A DNA stretch of 64,000 bases from Prochlorococcus sp. AG-402-L09. GTDB lineage: Bacteria > Cyanobacteriota > Cyanobacteriia > PCC-6307 > Cyanobiaceae. The notes beneath the pieces are model-generated. The model saw only the letters and a list, made by a program, of their open reading frames with translations. It did no database searches and was not told where the DNA came from. Shown here piece after piece: positions 19,515 to 30,537 of the stretch. Positions within the stretch are counted from its first letter, which is position 1. Each line of letters begins with the position of its first letter. Made by a program: the position numbers and the translations under genes. Where the stretch lies: contig QCIK01000007.1 in the NCBI GenBank assembly GCA_003216715.1, positions 1 through 64,000 on the forward strand. The letters are read 5' to 3'.

Positions 19515-21590
19515 GTGGCACGCGCCTTTCCTTTGGAACGAGTAAGAAATATCGGAATTGCTGCACATATTGATGCTGGTAAGACAACTTGTACTGAAAG
19601 AATTCTTTTCTATTCAGGTGTCGTTCATAAAATGGGAGAGGTGCATGATGGTGCAGCTGTCACTGATTGGATGGCCCAAGAGAGAGAAAGAGGAATAACC
19701 ATTACTGCGGCGGCGATTTCAACTACATGGGACGATCACCGTATCAACATCATCGATACCCCTGGACACGTTGACTTCACTATTGAGGTTGAACGCTCGA
19801 TGAGAGTTCTTGATGGTGTTATTGCAGTTTTTTGTGCAGTTGGTGGAGTTCAGCCTCAATCTGAAACAGTTTGGCGTCAGGCAGATAGGTACTCAGTACC
19901 AAGGATGGTATTTGTAAATAAAATGGATAGAACTGGTGCAGATTTTCTGAAAGTTCATGGTCAAATTAAAGACAGATTAAAAGCTAATGCAGTTCCAATT
20001 CAGTTGCCAATAGGGGCTGAAAATGATTTAAAGGGAATTATTGATCTTGTAGAAAACAAGGCATATATATACAAAGATGATCTTGGTAAAGATATTGAGC
20101 AGACTGAGGTTCCCTCAGACATGGTTGATCTGGTTTCTGATTGGCGATCAAAATTAATGGAGTCCATAGCAGAAACTGAGGAGGATTTACTTGAAGCGTT
20201 TCTTGAAAATGGCGAGTTGACCATTGAACAACTCAAATCTGGAATCAGGGAGGGAGTTCTTAAACATGGTTTGGTCCCAATGTTATGTGGCTCAGCTTTT
20301 AAAAATAAAGGAGTTCAATTACTTTTAGATGCTGTAGTTAATTATCTCCCAGCTCCTGTTGATGTTCCTCCTATTCAAGGTTTGCTTCCTAATGGAAAAG
20401 AGGCTGTCAGGCCTTCAGATGATGGTGCTCCATTTAGTGCACTTGCATTCAAGGTAATGGCTGATCCATACGGGAAATTGACTTTTGTTCGTATGTATTC
20501 TGGTGTCCTAGAAAAAGGAAGTTATGTTCTCAATTCGACCAAGGATGCAAAAGAAAGAATATCTAGGCTGATAATTTTGAAAGCAGATGATCGAGAGGAA
20601 GTAGATGAGTTAAGAGCTGGTGATCTTGGGGCGGTGCTTGGCCTTAAAAACACTACTACTGGAGACACCTTATGCGCTTCTGAAGAGGCAATTGTTCTTG
20701 AAACCCTTTATATCCCTGAGCCTGTTATTTCTGTCGCTGTAGAACCAAAGACTAAAAGTGATATGGAGAAATTAGGCAAAGCTCTTACATCTTTGTCTGA
20801 AGAAGATCCAACATTCAGGGTTAGTACTGATCAAGAGACAAATCAAACTGTAATTGCAGGTATGGGTGAACTTCACCTAGAGATTCTTGTGGATCGTATG
20901 TTGAGAGAATTTAAGGTAGAAGCAAATATTGGCGCACCTCAAGTTTCCTATCGAGAAACCATTAGAGCTAGTTCTTCAGGCGAAGGTAAGTTTGCGAGAC
21001 AAACAGGTGGTAAAGGTCAGTATGGTCATGTTGTTATTGAAGTTGAGCCAGGTGAACCAGGAACTGGTTTTGAGTTTGTCAATAAAATTGTCGGTGGATC
21101 TGTTCCAAAAGAATATATAAAGCCTGCTGAATCAGGAATGAAGGAAACATGTGAGTCTGGGGTAATTGCTGGCTATCCTTTAATTGATGTAAAAGTTACA
21201 TTAGTTGATGGCTCCTATCATGATGTTGACTCATCAGAGATGGCTTTCAAAATTGCCGGCTCAATGGCTTTCAAAGATGGAATCAAGAAGTGCAATCCTG
21301 TCCTTCTAGAACCTATGATGAAAGTTGAGGTAGAAGTGCCTGAGGACTTCCTAGGATCTATAATTGGAGATCTGTCCTCTAGACGAGGTCAGGTTGAAGG
21401 TCAATCCATCGAAGATGGACAATCCAAAGTCCAGGCAAAAGTGCCATTAGCCGAAATGTTTGGCTATGCCACTCAACTCCGATCAATGACTCAAGGTCGG
21501 GGTATTTTCTCAATGGAGTTCAGCACCTACGAGGAAGTTCCTCGTAATGTTGCTGAGGCAATTATCTCCAAGAATCAGGGCAATTCCTGA
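19515..21590 (+). CDS. fusA: Elongation factor G
   Basis: The 691-residue translocation GTPase starts at GTG 19515 ([20 protein letters not shown]). The G motifs are visible: AHIDAGKTT (G1), the switch region [17 protein letters not shown] (G3) and NKMDRTGAD (G4). Domains II to V follow, with the conserved GQYGHV and [20 protein letters not shown] segments. Length and ends are normal. It is followed by tuf after 42 bases. Confidence 0.98.
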   Translation: MARAFPLERVRNIGIAAHIDAGKTTCTERILFYSGVVHKMGEVHDGAAVTDWMAQERERGITITAAAISTTWDDHRINIIDTPGHVDFTIEVERSMRVLDGVIAVFCAVGGVQPQSETVWRQADRYSVPRMVFVNKMDRTGADFLKVHGQIKDRLKANAVPIQLPIGAENDLKGIIDLVENKAYIYKDDLGKDIEQTEVPSDMVDLVSDWRSKLMESIAETEEDLLEAFLENGELTIEQLKSGIREGVLKHGLVPMLCGSAFKNKGVQLLLDAVVNYLPAPVDVPPIQGLLPNGKEAVRPSDDGAPFSALAFKVMADPYGKLTFVRMYSGVLEKGSYVLNSTKDAKERISRLIILKADDREEVDELRAGDLGAVLGLKNTTTGDTLCASEEAIVLETLYIPEPVISVAVEPKTKSDMEKLGKALTSLSEEDPTFRVSTDQETNQTVIAGMGELHLEILVDRMLREFKVEANIGAPQVSYRETIRASSSGEGKFARQTGGKGQYGHVVIEVEPGEPGTGFEFVNKIVGGSVPKEYIKPAESGMKETCESGVIAGYPLIDVKVTLVDGSYHDVDSSEMAFKIAGSMAFKDGIKKCNPVLLEPMMKVEVEVPEDFLGSIIGDLSSRRGQVEGQSIEDGQSKVQAKVPLAEMFGYATQLRSMTQGRGIFSMEFSTYEEVPRNVAEAIISKNQGNS

Positions 21591-21632
21591 TCTCTAACAA
21601 TTTACTAACCACCCCCCGATTCTTTAAAAAAA

Positions 21633-22832
21633 ATGGCTCGCGAGAAGTTTGAGAGGAACAAACCTCACGTCAACATAGGTACTATTGGCCACGTTGACCA
21701 TGGCAAAACAACCCTTACAGCTGCAATTACGAAGGTTTTAGCTAAAAAAGGTCAAGCCCAAGCACAAAATTATGCTGATATTGATGGTGCTCCAGAGGAG
21801 CGTGAAAGGGGTATTACCATAAATACTGCCCACGTTGAATATGAAACTGATGGCAGGCATTACGCCCACGTTGATTGCCCAGGTCACGCTGATTATGTGA
21901 AAAACATGATCACAGGTGCTGCTCAAATGGATGGTGCAATTCTTGTGGTAGCAGCTACAGATGGAGCAATGGCACAAACCAAAGAACATATTCTTTTAGC
22001 TAAGCAGGTTGGTGTCCCAGCATTGGTCGTTGCACTAAACAAATGTGACATGGTCGATGATGAAGAAATGATCGAACTTGTTGAAATGGAGATCCGCGAA
22101 CTTCTCACAAGTTATGACTTCCCTGGAGATGATATCCCTGTCATTCAAGTTTCAGGATTAAAAGCTATTGAAGGTGAATCAGATTGGGAGACAAAAATAG
22201 ATGAATTGATGACAGCTGTTGATGCTTCAATTCCTGAGCCTGAACGTGAAGTTGATAAGCCATTCTTAATGGCTATTGAAGATGTTTTCTCAATTACTGG
22301 CCGTGGAACAGTTGCTACTGGACGAATTGAAAGAGGTAAAGTAAAAGTCGGAGAAGAAGTTGAAATTGTAGGAATTAGAGAGACAAGACTTACAACCGTT
22401 ACTGGTGTTGAGATGTTCAGAAAGCTTCTTGATGAAGGTATGGCTGGAGATAACGTTGGACTTCTATTACGTGGTCTTCAGAAGGAAGATATTGAAAGAG
22501 GCATGGTGCTTGTTAAAAAAGGATCTATTACACCCCATACTAAATTTGAAGGCGAGGTTTATGTATTGAAAAAAGAAGAGGGTGGTCGTCATACCCCTTT
22601 CTTTGCTGGATATCGCCCACAGTTTTACATTCGTACTACTGATGTAACAGGTCAAATTACAGCTTTCACATCTGATGATGGCAGTAATGTTGAAATGGTT
22701 ATGCCCGGTGACAGAATAAAAATGACCGGAGAATTAATAGCTCCTGTTGCTATTGAACAAGGAATGAGATTCGCAATTCGTGAAGGTGGTCGTACTATTG
22801 GAGCAGGAGTGGTCTCAAAAATTATTGCCTAA
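21633..22832 (+). CDS. tuf: Elongation factor Tu
   Basis: The 399-residue GTPase delivers aminoacyl-tRNA to the ribosome. Visible motifs are [15 protein letters not shown] (G1), the switch region [36 protein letters not shown] (G3) and [10 protein letters not shown] (G4), followed by the beta-barrel domains II and III. It is the only tuf gene in the window. A hairpin lies 18 bases after the stop codon, ahead of rpsJ. Confidence 0.98.
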   Translation: MAREKFERNKPHVNIGTIGHVDHGKTTLTAAITKVLAKKGQAQAQNYADIDGAPEERERGITINTAHVEYETDGRHYAHVDCPGHADYVKNMITGAAQMDGAILVVAATDGAMAQTKEHILLAKQVGVPALVVALNKCDMVDDEEMIELVEMEIRELLTSYDFPGDDIPVIQVSGLKAIEGESDWETKIDELMTAVDASIPEPEREVDKPFLMAIEDVFSITGRGTVATGRIERGKVKVGEEVEIVGIRETRLTTVTGVEMFRKLLDEGMAGDNVGLLLRGLQKEDIERGMVLVKKGSITPHTKFEGEVYVLKKEEGGRHTPFFAGYRPQFYIRTTDVTGQITAFTSDDGSNVEMVMPGDRIKMTGELIAPVAIEQGMRFAIREGGRTIGAGVVSKIIA

Positions 22833-22849
22833 TATTGCCTAATTGTCCT

Positions 22850-22882
22850 GAGGATGACTTGTAATTTATTCAGGTCATCCTC
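22850..22882 (+). terminator. Hairpin between tuf and rpsJ
   Basis: GAGGATGAC (22850-22858) pairs perfectly with GTCATCCTC (22874-22882) around a 15-base loop. No clear T run follows, so it may be a weak terminator, an attenuator or an RNA-processing site that sets the tuf/rpsJ ratio. Confidence 0.55.
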
Positions 22883-22962
22883 TAAATTGGATAAAAAATT
22901 GAACTAATTAGTTCATCCTTACAAGAACCTCGAAAACTTAATTAGCTTTTGGTACCCCCATC

Positions 22963-23283
22963 ATGTCAACTGCAATTGCACAGCAAAAAATACGCATTCG
23001 CCTAAAGGCTTTTGATAGAAGAATGCTTGATTTATCTTGCGATAAAATAATTGAGACAGCAGATACAACAGCAGCTTCAGCAATAGGTCCTATTCCTCTT
23101 CCTACAAAAAGAAAAATTTATTGTGTCCTGCGTTCGCCTCATGTTGACAAAGATTCAAGAGAGCATTTTGAAACAAGAACACATAGAAGAATTATTGATA
23201 TTTATAGTCCTTCCGCAAAGACTATTGACGCTCTTATGAAGTTGGATCTTCCAAGTGGAGTTGATATAGAAGTTAAGCTCTAG
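22963..23283 (+). CDS. rpsJ: 30S ribosomal protein S10
   Basis: The 106-residue protein matches S10 ([57 protein letters not shown]). It is part of the 30S head and, with NusB, of antitermination complexes. Its place after tuf at the end of the str operon is the cyanobacterial order. It is 130 bases from tuf, with a hairpin between. Confidence 0.97.
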
Positions 23284-23343
23284 ATCTTTTTCTCTCAAAC
23301 CAGAGATTGATTATCTAGGATATGTTTAATTAGGAATACCCTT

Positions 23344-24006
23344 TTGAGCGAACTTTCAGTTAGGGAGCTACCACTTTTCCCATTGCCTGAGGTTGTTCTT
23401 TTTCCTCAGGAGTACTTGCCGCTTCATATTTTTGAAACTCGTTATAGGGTCATGCTTCAATCTGCTTTGAAGTCCGATAGTCGTTTTGGAGTTGTTAGAT
23501 GGGATCCAATTGCAAAGAAAATGGCAGATGTTGGATGTTGTGCTGAAATAATTAAGCATCAAACTTCACAAGATGGTAGAAGCAATATTGTTACTATCGG
23601 ACAGCAAAGATTTCGAATCCTAGAAATTATTAGTGAAACTCCTTTTATCAATGCTCTAGTTAGCTGGGTTGATGATGATCAAATTTCAGATCAAACAAAA
23701 CTATTGAAACTCAGGGACGACGTTGCTATCGCTCTTAAAGATGTAGTTTCCCTTACTTCAAAGTTAACTGAATCTGAGAAGGAACTACCTGATTCTTTGC
23801 CAGATATCCCCAGAGAATTGTCTTTTTGGATAGCTGCTCATCTTGGAGGACCAGTAGCAAGTGAGCAGCAAAATTTACTAGAATTGACAGATACTTATCA
23901 CCGCTTGGAAAGAGAATATGAACTTCTTGATCACACAAGAAGACAATTAGCGGCTAGAACTGCTTTAAAAGATACATTTTCAAACGCTGATCAAGCCAAT
24001 AATTAA
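23344..24006 (+). CDS. LON N-terminal substrate-binding domain protein
   Basis: The 220-residue protein is a stand-alone LON substrate-binding (PUA-like) domain: ELPLFPLPEVVLFPQEYLPL, HIFETRYRVMLQSAL, FGVVRWDP. A helical C-terminal part follows. No AAA+ or protease domain is present, so it is not the Lon protease itself. It may bind proteins or RNA in quality control. The start is TTG 23344. It lies 60 bases after rpsJ and 2 bases before the methyltransferase gene. Confidence 0.85.
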   Translation: MSELSVRELPLFPLPEVVLFPQEYLPLHIFETRYRVMLQSALKSDSRFGVVRWDPIAKKMADVGCCAEIIKHQTSQDGRSNIVTIGQQRFRILEIISETPFINALVSWVDDDQISDQTKLLKLRDDVAIALKDVVSLTSKLTESEKELPDSLPDIPRELSFWIAAHLGGPVASEQQNLLELTDTYHRLEREYELLDHTRRQLAARTALKDTFSNADQANN

Positions 24007-24008
24007 CT

Positions 24009-24941
24009 ATGCAATGGATATTAATTTTTATAATTAGTGCTTTTTTTCTATTAACTTTAAGTACTCAATGGCTCAGGAAAAATCGTAAATATGAGTCTAT
24101 TAATAGCGTTGCATCCTCATATGATTCATGGACAAATGACCGTTTACTAGAAAATCTTTGGGGCGAACATATTCATCTTGGCTTTTACGAAAAACCAAGA
24201 ATAAAAAAAGACTTTAGAAAAGCTAAGGTTGATTTTGTTCATGAGTTAGTTCGTTGGAGCGGTTTTGATAAGTTACCAAAAGGATCGAGGATATTAGATG
24301 TAGGATGTGGTATTGGGGGAAGTTCAAGAATATTATCTAATTATTATGGATTTGACGTTATTGGTATTTCCATAAGTCAAGAACAAATTAAAAGAGCAAA
24401 TGAATTAACAGCTAACAAGGATTTTTGTCGGTTTGAGGTGATGAATGCACTTGATTTGAAGTTTGATAAAGGCAGCTTTGATGGGGTTTGGAGTGTGGAA
24501 GCTGGGCCACATATCGCTGACAAACAAACCTTTGCAGATGAGATGCTCAGAGTCCTAAGACCTGGAGGATTTTTAGCAATTGCAGATTGGAATCAAAGAG
24601 ATTCGACAAAGCATCCTTTAAATTTATTGGAAAAGTTCATTATGAATCAATTACTAATTCAATGGACCCATCCTGAATTTTCAAGTATTGAAGGATTTCA
24701 AAATAACTTGTTAAATAGTCCTTATTGTGGGAGCGCCGTAGAGTCTTCCAATTGGACAAAATATACAATTCAATCTTGGAATGAATCAATATATGAAGGA
24801 TTTAGAAGACCTTCATCTATCTTCAAACTAGGATTTAGAGCTCTTCTAAAGGCATTTAGAGAAATACCAACCATACTAATGATGAGATGGTCTTTTTCAA
24901 TAGGTTTAATGAGGTTTGGAGTATTTAAATCAAGAGGATAA
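24009..24941 (+). CDS. 2-methyl-6-phytyl-1,4-benzoquinone (MPBQ/MSBQ) methyltransferase
   Basis: The 310-residue SAM methyltransferase has an N-terminal membrane anchor (~residues 3-18) and then SVASSYDSWTNDRLLENLWG and EHIHLGFYEKP. Motif I is ILDVGCGIGGSSRIL (~95-109), followed by VWSVEAGPHIADK and IADWNQRDSTKHPLN. The C-terminal REIPTILMMRWSFSIGLMRF closely resembles what I remember of the Synechocystis Sll0418 enzyme. The family methylates MPBQ/MSBQ in tocopherol and plastoquinone synthesis at the membrane. It starts 2 bases after the LON-domain gene and ends 1 base from convergent pheA. Confidence 0.88.
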   Translation: MQWILIFIISAFFLLTLSTQWLRKNRKYESINSVASSYDSWTNDRLLENLWGEHIHLGFYEKPRIKKDFRKAKVDFVHELVRWSGFDKLPKGSRILDVGCGIGGSSRILSNYYGFDVIGISISQEQIKRANELTANKDFCRFEVMNALDLKFDKGSFDGVWSVEAGPHIADKQTFADEMLRVLRPGGFLAIADWNQRDSTKHPLNLLEKFIMNQLLIQWTHPEFSSIEGFQNNLLNSPYCGSAVESSNWTKYTIQSWNESIYEGFRRPSSIFKLGFRALLKAFREIPTILMMRWSFSIGLMRFGVFKSRG

Positions 24942-24942
24942 A

Positions 24943-25773
24943 TCACTCAGTTTCCGATGCGAAATAACATCCAAAATTAATGATTTGATTGCAAAGTGGA
25001 GATAACTCTTTAGTGATGTTTTCAAAGTCTTTTTTGTTGGAATGATTTAAATCAAGATCTATGAAAAATACATATTCTCCTAGTTCTCTTTTGGAGGGAC
25101 GAGATTCAATTCTACTCATATTCAGACCAAGATTAGCAATGCAATTCAATGCTTTTAGTAATGCACCTGGACTATTTGACTTAAGGGAAAACGCCACACT
25201 TGCTTTGTTTCCATCTACTTTATTATCGTTTTTACTTAGAAGAATGAATCTAGTGCAATTGCCTTGAATATCATTAATAGGATAAGCCAGAACATTCAGT
25301 TCTTCACTTGCATCTTTTGATCCTATCGCAGCTCTAAATGAGCTGCCTTTTACCATCCTTATCGCTTCTGCTGTTGAATTCGTTGGCAAATGAACTGCAT
25401 TTGGAATGTTATCGTTTAACCATTGGCTACATTGAGCTATTGCCTGAGGATGGGACAGGACCTCTGAAATAGTTGATATTGATCCGCTACTCATTAATGA
25501 GTGTTGAATAGGGAGGACTAGGGCTCTGTGAATATATAGATTTTTATTTCTCCATAAAGAATCTAAAGTTGTAGTAACGCCACCTTCTACTGAATTTTCA
25601 ATTGGGACTACGGCTGCTTCACAAAGATTTTTTGCAAGATTATCTACCACAGACCTTAACCCTTTACATGGTGTAAACTCTGGCGAATCAAGCTTTTCTA
25701 AGGCTGCTAGGGCTTTTGCAGCCTTCTCAGCGTATGTTCCTTTCGGCCCAAGGTAGGCCACTCGAGTTGACAT
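24943..25773 (-). CDS. pheA: Prephenate dehydratase
   Basis: The 276-residue enzyme converts prephenate to phenylpyruvate for phenylalanine synthesis. The catalytic domain shows VAYLGPKGTYAEKAA, VPIENSVEGGVTTTLDSLW (with the conserved T-type motif) and a GSKDASEEL segment. The C-terminal ACT regulatory domain contains NSPGALLKALNCIANLGLNM and ESRPSK, the phenylalanine-binding region. No chorismate mutase domain is fused. The gene is divergent from the DUF1997 gene and converges on the methyltransferase. Confidence 0.95.
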   Translation of the reverse strand: MSTRVAYLGPKGTYAEKAAKALAALEKLDSPEFTPCKGLRSVVDNLAKNLCEAAVVPIENSVEGGVTTTLDSLWRNKNLYIHRALVLPIQHSLMSSGSISTISEVLSHPQAIAQCSQWLNDNIPNAVHLPTNSTAEAIRMVKGSSFRAAIGSKDASEELNVLAYPINDIQGNCTRFILLSKNDNKVDGNKASVAFSLKSNSPGALLKALNCIANLGLNMSRIESRPSKRELGEYVFFIDLDLNHSNKKDFENITKELSPLCNQIINFGCYFASETE

Positions 25774-25811
25774 TAGATAAAAAAAATGGGGTGGATGCCG
25801 ATAAGATCAAG

Positions 25812-26342
25812 ATGAGCAAGTTTTTGATAATGCCTCTTGCCTTTACAGCACGACAAAAAATTGATCTAGTTGTTCAAGATAATGCGGGACAACTACCTGA
25901 TTATCTCCTACAACAGGAAAGAGTTGTTGGAGCAATGCTTGATCCTGAAAAATTGACTTCTTTGGGCCCTGGTAGCTTTAAGTATGAAGTCACAAGTTTT
26001 AAGGTTTTTCAACTTCAAATAAATCCAGTTGTATCAATAGGGGTAAAAAATACTGATAGACAAATAAGAATGTTTGTTACTGAAAGCCATCTAGATGGTT
26101 TAGGATTCGTTGAAGACTTTGATTTAACTTTAGATGCAATTCTTGAGGCAAAGCCATCAGGTCTTGAAGGTGAAGCTCTTTTGGGTGTAACAGTCAGTCA
26201 GCCGCAGCTATTAAGATTAATACCTCCCAAAATACTTGAGTCGACTGGTCAATCAATATTAAATGGAATTTTGTTAGGAATTAAGGCAAGGGTTGGAAAG
26301 CAGCTAATAGTTGACTTTAATAATTGGTGTAAAGGAAATTAG
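25812..26342 (+). CDS. DUF1997 family protein
   Basis: I place the start at ATG 25812 (MSKFLIMPLAFTARQK), 38 bases beyond the divergent pheA start. The longer open frame overlaps pheA and carries no conserved sequence. The 176-residue beta-rich protein resembles DUF1997, widespread in cyanobacteria and plastids: YLLQQERVVGAMLDP, SFKYEVTSFKVFQLQINPVV, LEGEALLGVTVSQPQLLRLI. The function is unknown. The second Met (25830) is a possible alternative start. Confidence 0.75.
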   Translation: MSKFLIMPLAFTARQKIDLVVQDNAGQLPDYLLQQERVVGAMLDPEKLTSLGPGSFKYEVTSFKVFQLQINPVVSIGVKNTDRQIRMFVTESHLDGLGFVEDFDLTLDAILEAKPSGLEGEALLGVTVSQPQLLRLIPPKILESTGQSILNGILLGIKARVGKQLIVDFNNWCKGN

Positions 26343-26356
26343 AAACTATCTAAATA

Positions 26357-26944
26357 TCAATCTATTTCCAATCTGGAAAGAAAACTTTTTCGGTGGAGTT
26401 TTGATGCGCCTGCTTTGATTAAGTTTTTTCTATGGATTTCAGTTCCATACCCTTTGTTTTTCTCCAGTCCATAAATACTGAATTTGTGGGCTAGTCGTTT
26501 AATTAATTCATCTCTGGCTTCTTTAGCTAAAACACTCGCAGCAGCAATTGAGGGGAAGTGACTTTCACCCCGAACTTGTGTTTTTTGTTTTCCTGACCAC
26601 AAGCGAATTGGTAATATTCCATCCACAAGAAGTAGGTCTGGTGGAGATGAAAATTTTTCTAATGCTCTTAGCATTGCTTTTTCAGTAGCCTTTCGGATAC
26701 CGATACTGTCAATTTCTCTTGCTGAAGCCTGGCCTATTGACCAAGCTATTGAGTTTTTTTTTATTAAAGGGACTAAGTTATGTCTTTGATTGTGACTTAA
26801 TTTTTTACTGTCCTTCAATCCTTTGCTTAAGAGTTCTGTTTCGTTCGCTTTGCTCAATATTACAGCTCCAGCAAAAACAGGGCCAAATAAAGAACCTTTC
26901 CCTACTTCATCAATTCCTGCAATCAGAGATTCTTTAGCTTCCAT
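26357..26944 (-). CDS. rnhB: Ribonuclease HII
   Basis: The 195-residue enzyme cleaves RNA in RNA-DNA hybrids and single ribonucleotides. The N-terminal catalytic motif is GIDEVGKGSLFGPVFAGAV (usually DEAGRG or DEVGRG; here Lys replaces the Arg). LLVDG and the C-terminal ASVLAKEARDELI and GYGTEIH give the other acidic and His residues. It follows rne by 2 bases on the same strand, a frequent bacterial pairing. Confidence 0.93.
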   Translation of the reverse strand: MEAKESLIAGIDEVGKGSLFGPVFAGAVILSKANETELLSKGLKDSKKLSHNQRHNLVPLIKKNSIAWSIGQASAREIDSIGIRKATEKAMLRALEKFSSPPDLLLVDGILPIRLWSGKQKTQVRGESHFPSIAAASVLAKEARDELIKRLAHKFSIYGLEKNKGYGTEIHRKNLIKAGASKLHRKSFLSRLEID

Positions 26945-26946
26945 GT

Positions 26947-28863
26947 TTAAGAAGAAGCTGAAGAGCGTCTTCTTTTTCGTCTTGGATCCTCATTAATTTC
27001 TTGTGAATCGGTTGAATTTAATTCTTTATTTTCATTTATTGAAATATTATCAGTACTAATTAATTCATTTGTTTCTTCATCTAGATCTACATTAATATCG
27101 CCTTCCTTGATATTTTCTGTCTCCTCAGTATAGGTTGAATTTTGTTCGACCTTGTTGTTGCTTTTTAGACGAACAATATTCTTACTGTTTTTGTTGGATT
27201 TGGTATTTGAATTCTTTATTATGTTTTGCTGTGCTTTCTTAGGAACTTCACTTTGTTCTTCTGCTGAGTTATCTCCAGGCCTAATTACTTTAACAGTGTA
27301 GTTTTCAGTTAGGGGAGGTTCTTCTAAAAGTAGTATAGGGTCTAATCCCATTAAACTGTATACTAACTCTTCGTTCTTATTCATATTTATATGAATTATA
27401 GTCTTTTCTTTTTTGTTGTTATTATCTAAAGAAGTATCTTCTCCGACTGTATCTGGGGAGACAGATATTAAATTATTAGTTGTTGATTTATTTTCTTCAT
27501 TTATTAAGCTTGTTTCTATTTCCTTTACTTTATTTATACGCTTTTTTTTGATATTATTTTCTTGTGAAGACTGTGTTTCATTGCCTACCATTAAAGTTGA
27601 ATTGATTACTCCTGCCTCAGAAGATATTGTTAGATTTTTTTCTTGAATATTTATATTTGGAAGATGACCTTGTCCCTGGCAGCTAGTACAAGTTTTCCCA
27701 AACAATTCATATATATTTTGCCCTTGTCTTTTTCTAGTTAACTCAACCAGCCCAAGTTCTGTAAGTTGAGCAATTTGTGGTCGAGCTGAGTCTCCATTAA
27801 TAGCAGATGTAAAATGTTCTAATAATTGAAGTTGATCTCTCCTTGTATCCATATCTATAAAATCAATGATAATAACCCCACCAATATTCCTTAATTTTAA
27901 TTGTCTTGCTATTTCAATTGCTGCTTCACAATTAGTCCATAAAACTGTTTCTCTGGAATTTGCAGAACGAGTAAATGAGCCTGAATTAACATCAATAACT
28001 GTTAAAGCCTCGGTTGGTTCTATTATTATATATCCACCAGAGGGAAGATCAACTCTAGGTTTTAACGCATCAATAATTGCAGAGATTACTCTATATTTTT
28101 CTAAGATATTTTGCGATTCACTATGTAATTCTATCACTAATTCTTTAGCATCCTTGCCAAGGAAATTTTTAATACGACCAACTGCTTCAGGATTATCAAC
28201 GACTATGTTGTTAATATTTTGGCCTGTATGATCTCTAAGAATTCTATGAATAAAATCTTCATCTCTATTTAAAAGAATTGGAGGGGTGCAACTGTCAGAT
28301 GCTTGCTGAATAAGCTCCCATTGTTTAAGAAGATTTTCCAGGTCATCTATTAAAAATTCTTCAGAAATATCTTGCGCTTCTGTTCTTATTAGAAGGCCTG
28401 TGCTTGGAGGCTTGACTAGGACTCCTAATGCTCTAAGTCGATTTCTTTCACTTTCGGTGTTTATTCTTCTCGAAATATTTACACCTTGTCCATAAGGTTG
28501 AAGTACAAGATATCTACCTGGAAGAGCTAAGTTCCCAGTTAATCTGGGACCTTTTGTTCCAGTGGGCTCTTTCATTACTTGAACTAAAACCTTTTGCCTT
28601 GGTTCTAATAACTCTGTTATTCCTGCAGTAGCTTTTTTTAATCTCAGTGGTCCAAGATCATTTACGTGAATAAAGCCATTTTTTTCACTTTCTCCAATAT
28701 TGACAAAAGCTGCATCTATTCCTGGGAGAACATTTTCAACTGTTCCTAAGAAAACATCTCCAATCTGATAGCTACCTTGAGCTACGATTAATTCATCTAT
28801 TCTCTCATCAGTGAGCAAAGCGGCAATTCGTAATTGCTCAGCAATGACAATTTGCTGGGGCAT
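26947..28863 (-). CDS. rne: Ribonuclease E/G
   Basis: The 638-residue endoribonuclease initiates mRNA decay and processes rRNA and tRNA. An S1 domain (~35-120) contains the 5' sensor region. The DNase I-like catalytic part has DVNSGSFT and IIDFIDMDTRRDQ. The Zn-link is CTSCQGQGH (~residues 395-403). The C-terminal ~230 residues are low-complexity Asn, Glu and Lys and end in RRKRRRSSASS; the basic end is conserved in cyanobacteria. It is the first gene of an rne-rnhB pair with a long upstream region. Confidence 0.95.
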   Translation of the reverse strand: MPQQIVIAEQLRIAALLTDERIDELIVAQGSYQIGDVFLGTVENVLPGIDAAFVNIGESEKNGFIHVNDLGPLRLKKATAGITELLEPRQKVLVQVMKEPTGTKGPRLTGNLALPGRYLVLQPYGQGVNISRRINTESERNRLRALGVLVKPPSTGLLIRTEAQDISEEFLIDDLENLLKQWELIQQASDSCTPPILLNRDEDFIHRILRDHTGQNINNIVVDNPEAVGRIKNFLGKDAKELVIELHSESQNILEKYRVISAIIDALKPRVDLPSGGYIIIEPTEALTVIDVNSGSFTRSANSRETVLWTNCEAAIEIARQLKLRNIGGVIIIDFIDMDTRRDQLQLLEHFTSAINGDSARPQIAQLTELGLVELTRKRQGQNIYELFGKTCTSCQGQGHLPNINIQEKNLTISSEAGVINSTLMVGNETQSSQENNIKKKRINKVKEIETSLINEENKSTTNNLISVSPDTVGEDTSLDNNNKKEKTIIHINMNKNEELVYSLMGLDPILLLEEPPLTENYTVKVIRPGDNSAEEQSEVPKKAQQNIIKNSNTKSNKNSKNIVRLKSNNKVEQNSTYTEETENIKEGDINVDLDEETNELISTDNISINENKELNSTDSQEINEDPRRKRRRSSASS

Positions 28864-29254
28864 ATATAAGTTTGAGCTTTTTCAAGCTATAAAAATTTGA
28901 TCAGCAGAAAACTGCAAATAAATAGGTTGTAAATTTTTGATCGCCAAACAAACTTAAAGAGATTTTTGATTTCTGTTCGAATTTGGAATTAAATATATTC
29001 CGGTGTAAATTTCCGGAGTTGCCAGAGTTTAATCTAGGTGTCTCTTTAAGAATAACTGACGTTAACTAAGTCAATAAGGTCTTTAACCTTTTGGCTTAAT
29101 TATAAAAGCATGATAACACAGGATCACTTTTTTAAAATTATTGATTTGAGTCTGAGGTCCATAAGATAATTTGGTCTTAATTATCAATCGTCTACCTTTG
29201 AATATATGAAGGTGTGTAAGGGATTATCCTTAAATAAATCTGGGTGATTTTCAA
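28864..29254. other. rne / dapL divergent intergenic region
   Basis: This 391-base spacer contains no ORF I would call. The rne side is U-rich when transcribed, with a short AGCTT/AAGCT hairpin just upstream of the rne start. Long, U-rich rne leaders that RNase E itself cleaves are known for cyanobacteria, which would explain the length. I see no riboswitch consensus. Confidence 0.45.
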
Positions 29255-30478
29255 GTGGTTCAAGTTAATGCTGATTACCTGAAATTAAAAGCAGGTTATC
29301 TTTTTCCAGAGATTTCTAGAAGAATTAAGGATTTTAGCGCTAATAATCTAGCTGCAGATTTGATCCGCTTAGGAATTGGTGATGTCACGGAGCCTTTGCC
29401 AATGGCTTGCCGTGAAGCAATGAAGTTAGCTATTGACGAGATGGGAACAGAGCAGGGTTTTAGGGGTTATGGCCCTGAGCAGGGCTATCAATGGCTTCGC
29501 GAGGCTATCTCGGAAAATGATTATGTATCTCATGGTTGTGAAATTGCACCAGAAGAAATCTTTGTTTCAGATGGGTCAAAATGCGACAGCAGTAATATTT
29601 TAGATATTCTTGGAAAGGAAAATAAAATAGCAGTCACTGATCCTGTTTATCCAGTGTATGTTGATACTAATGTGATGGCGGGGAGGACAGGAGAAGCAAA
29701 CTCAAAAGGAGAATATAAAGGTTTAAGTTATATTCCGATCAATTCCGAAAATGGTTTTGAGGCACAAATACCAAAAGAAAGATTTGATTTAATTTATCTT
29801 TGTTTTCCTAATAATCCCACTGGAGCAGTAGCAACTAAAGAACAATTAGCATCCTGGGTTGAGTATGCTAAGGAAAAAAATTCTTTGATTCTTTTTGATG
29901 CGGCTTATGAGGCTTTCATTAAAGATGATTCAATTCCTCATTCGATTTATGAAATTAAAGGAGCTAGGGATTGTGCGATTGAGTTTCGTTCTTTTTCAAA
30001 AAATGCAGGCTTCACTGGAACAAGATGTGCTTTTACAGTTATTCCTAAGTCTTTAAAAGGTAAAGCAGGTAAACAGGAAATTGACTTGTGGTCTTTATGG
30101 AATCGTCGTCAAAGTACTAAATTCAATGGCGTAAGTTATATAGTTCAGAGGGGGGCTGAGGCTGCTTACTCTAAAGAAGGTAAAGCCCAAATTAAAAGAT
30201 TGGTAAATTTTTATATGGATAATGCTCAAATTATTAAAGCAAATTTAACTTCTGCTGGATTTGAAGTTTTTGGAGCGATTAATGCCCCTTATGCATGGAT
30301 AAAAACTCCAAAAAACATGAGTTCCTGGGATTTCTTTGATTTCTTACTTGAAAAAGCAAATGTGGTTGGAACACCTGGAAGCGGCTTTGGTGCTGCGGGA
30401 GAAGGCTATTTCAGATTGTCTGCATTTAACAGTAGAGAAAATGTCGAAAAAGCTATGGAAAGGATCGTAAAATTGTGA
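29255..30478 (+). CDS. dapL: LL-diaminopimelate aminotransferase
   Basis: The 407-residue PLP enzyme turns tetrahydrodipicolinate directly into LL-diaminopimelate, the lysine/peptidoglycan route of cyanobacteria and plants. N-terminal [20 protein letters not shown] and [10 protein letters not shown] are typical. PLP-binding features are [28 protein letters not shown] and the Schiff-base Lys in [13 protein letters not shown]. The start is GTG 29255. The reading frame overlaps the long-form clpS ORF but not the clpS start I prefer. Confidence 0.96.
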   Translation: MVQVNADYLKLKAGYLFPEISRRIKDFSANNLAADLIRLGIGDVTEPLPMACREAMKLAIDEMGTEQGFRGYGPEQGYQWLREAISENDYVSHGCEIAPEEIFVSDGSKCDSSNILDILGKENKIAVTDPVYPVYVDTNVMAGRTGEANSKGEYKGLSYIPINSENGFEAQIPKERFDLIYLCFPNNPTGAVATKEQLASWVEYAKEKNSLILFDAAYEAFIKDDSIPHSIYEIKGARDCAIEFRSFSKNAGFTGTRCAFTVIPKSLKGKAGKQEIDLWSLWNRRQSTKFNGVSYIVQRGAEAAYSKEGKAQIKRLVNFYMDNAQIIKANLTSAGFEVFGAINAPYAWIKTPKNMSSWDFFDFLLEKANVVGTPGSGFGAAGEGYFRLSAFNSRENVEKAMERIVKL

Positions 30479-30537
30479 TGCATATTCTCATGGTAAGTTC
30501 TTTCTCGAAAAGAGTTATTTATGCTGGTAGTTTAATT

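Noticed and set aside
25716-25811. N-terminal extension of the DUF1997 frame
   Set aside because: It overlaps the divergent pheA start and shows no conserved sequence.
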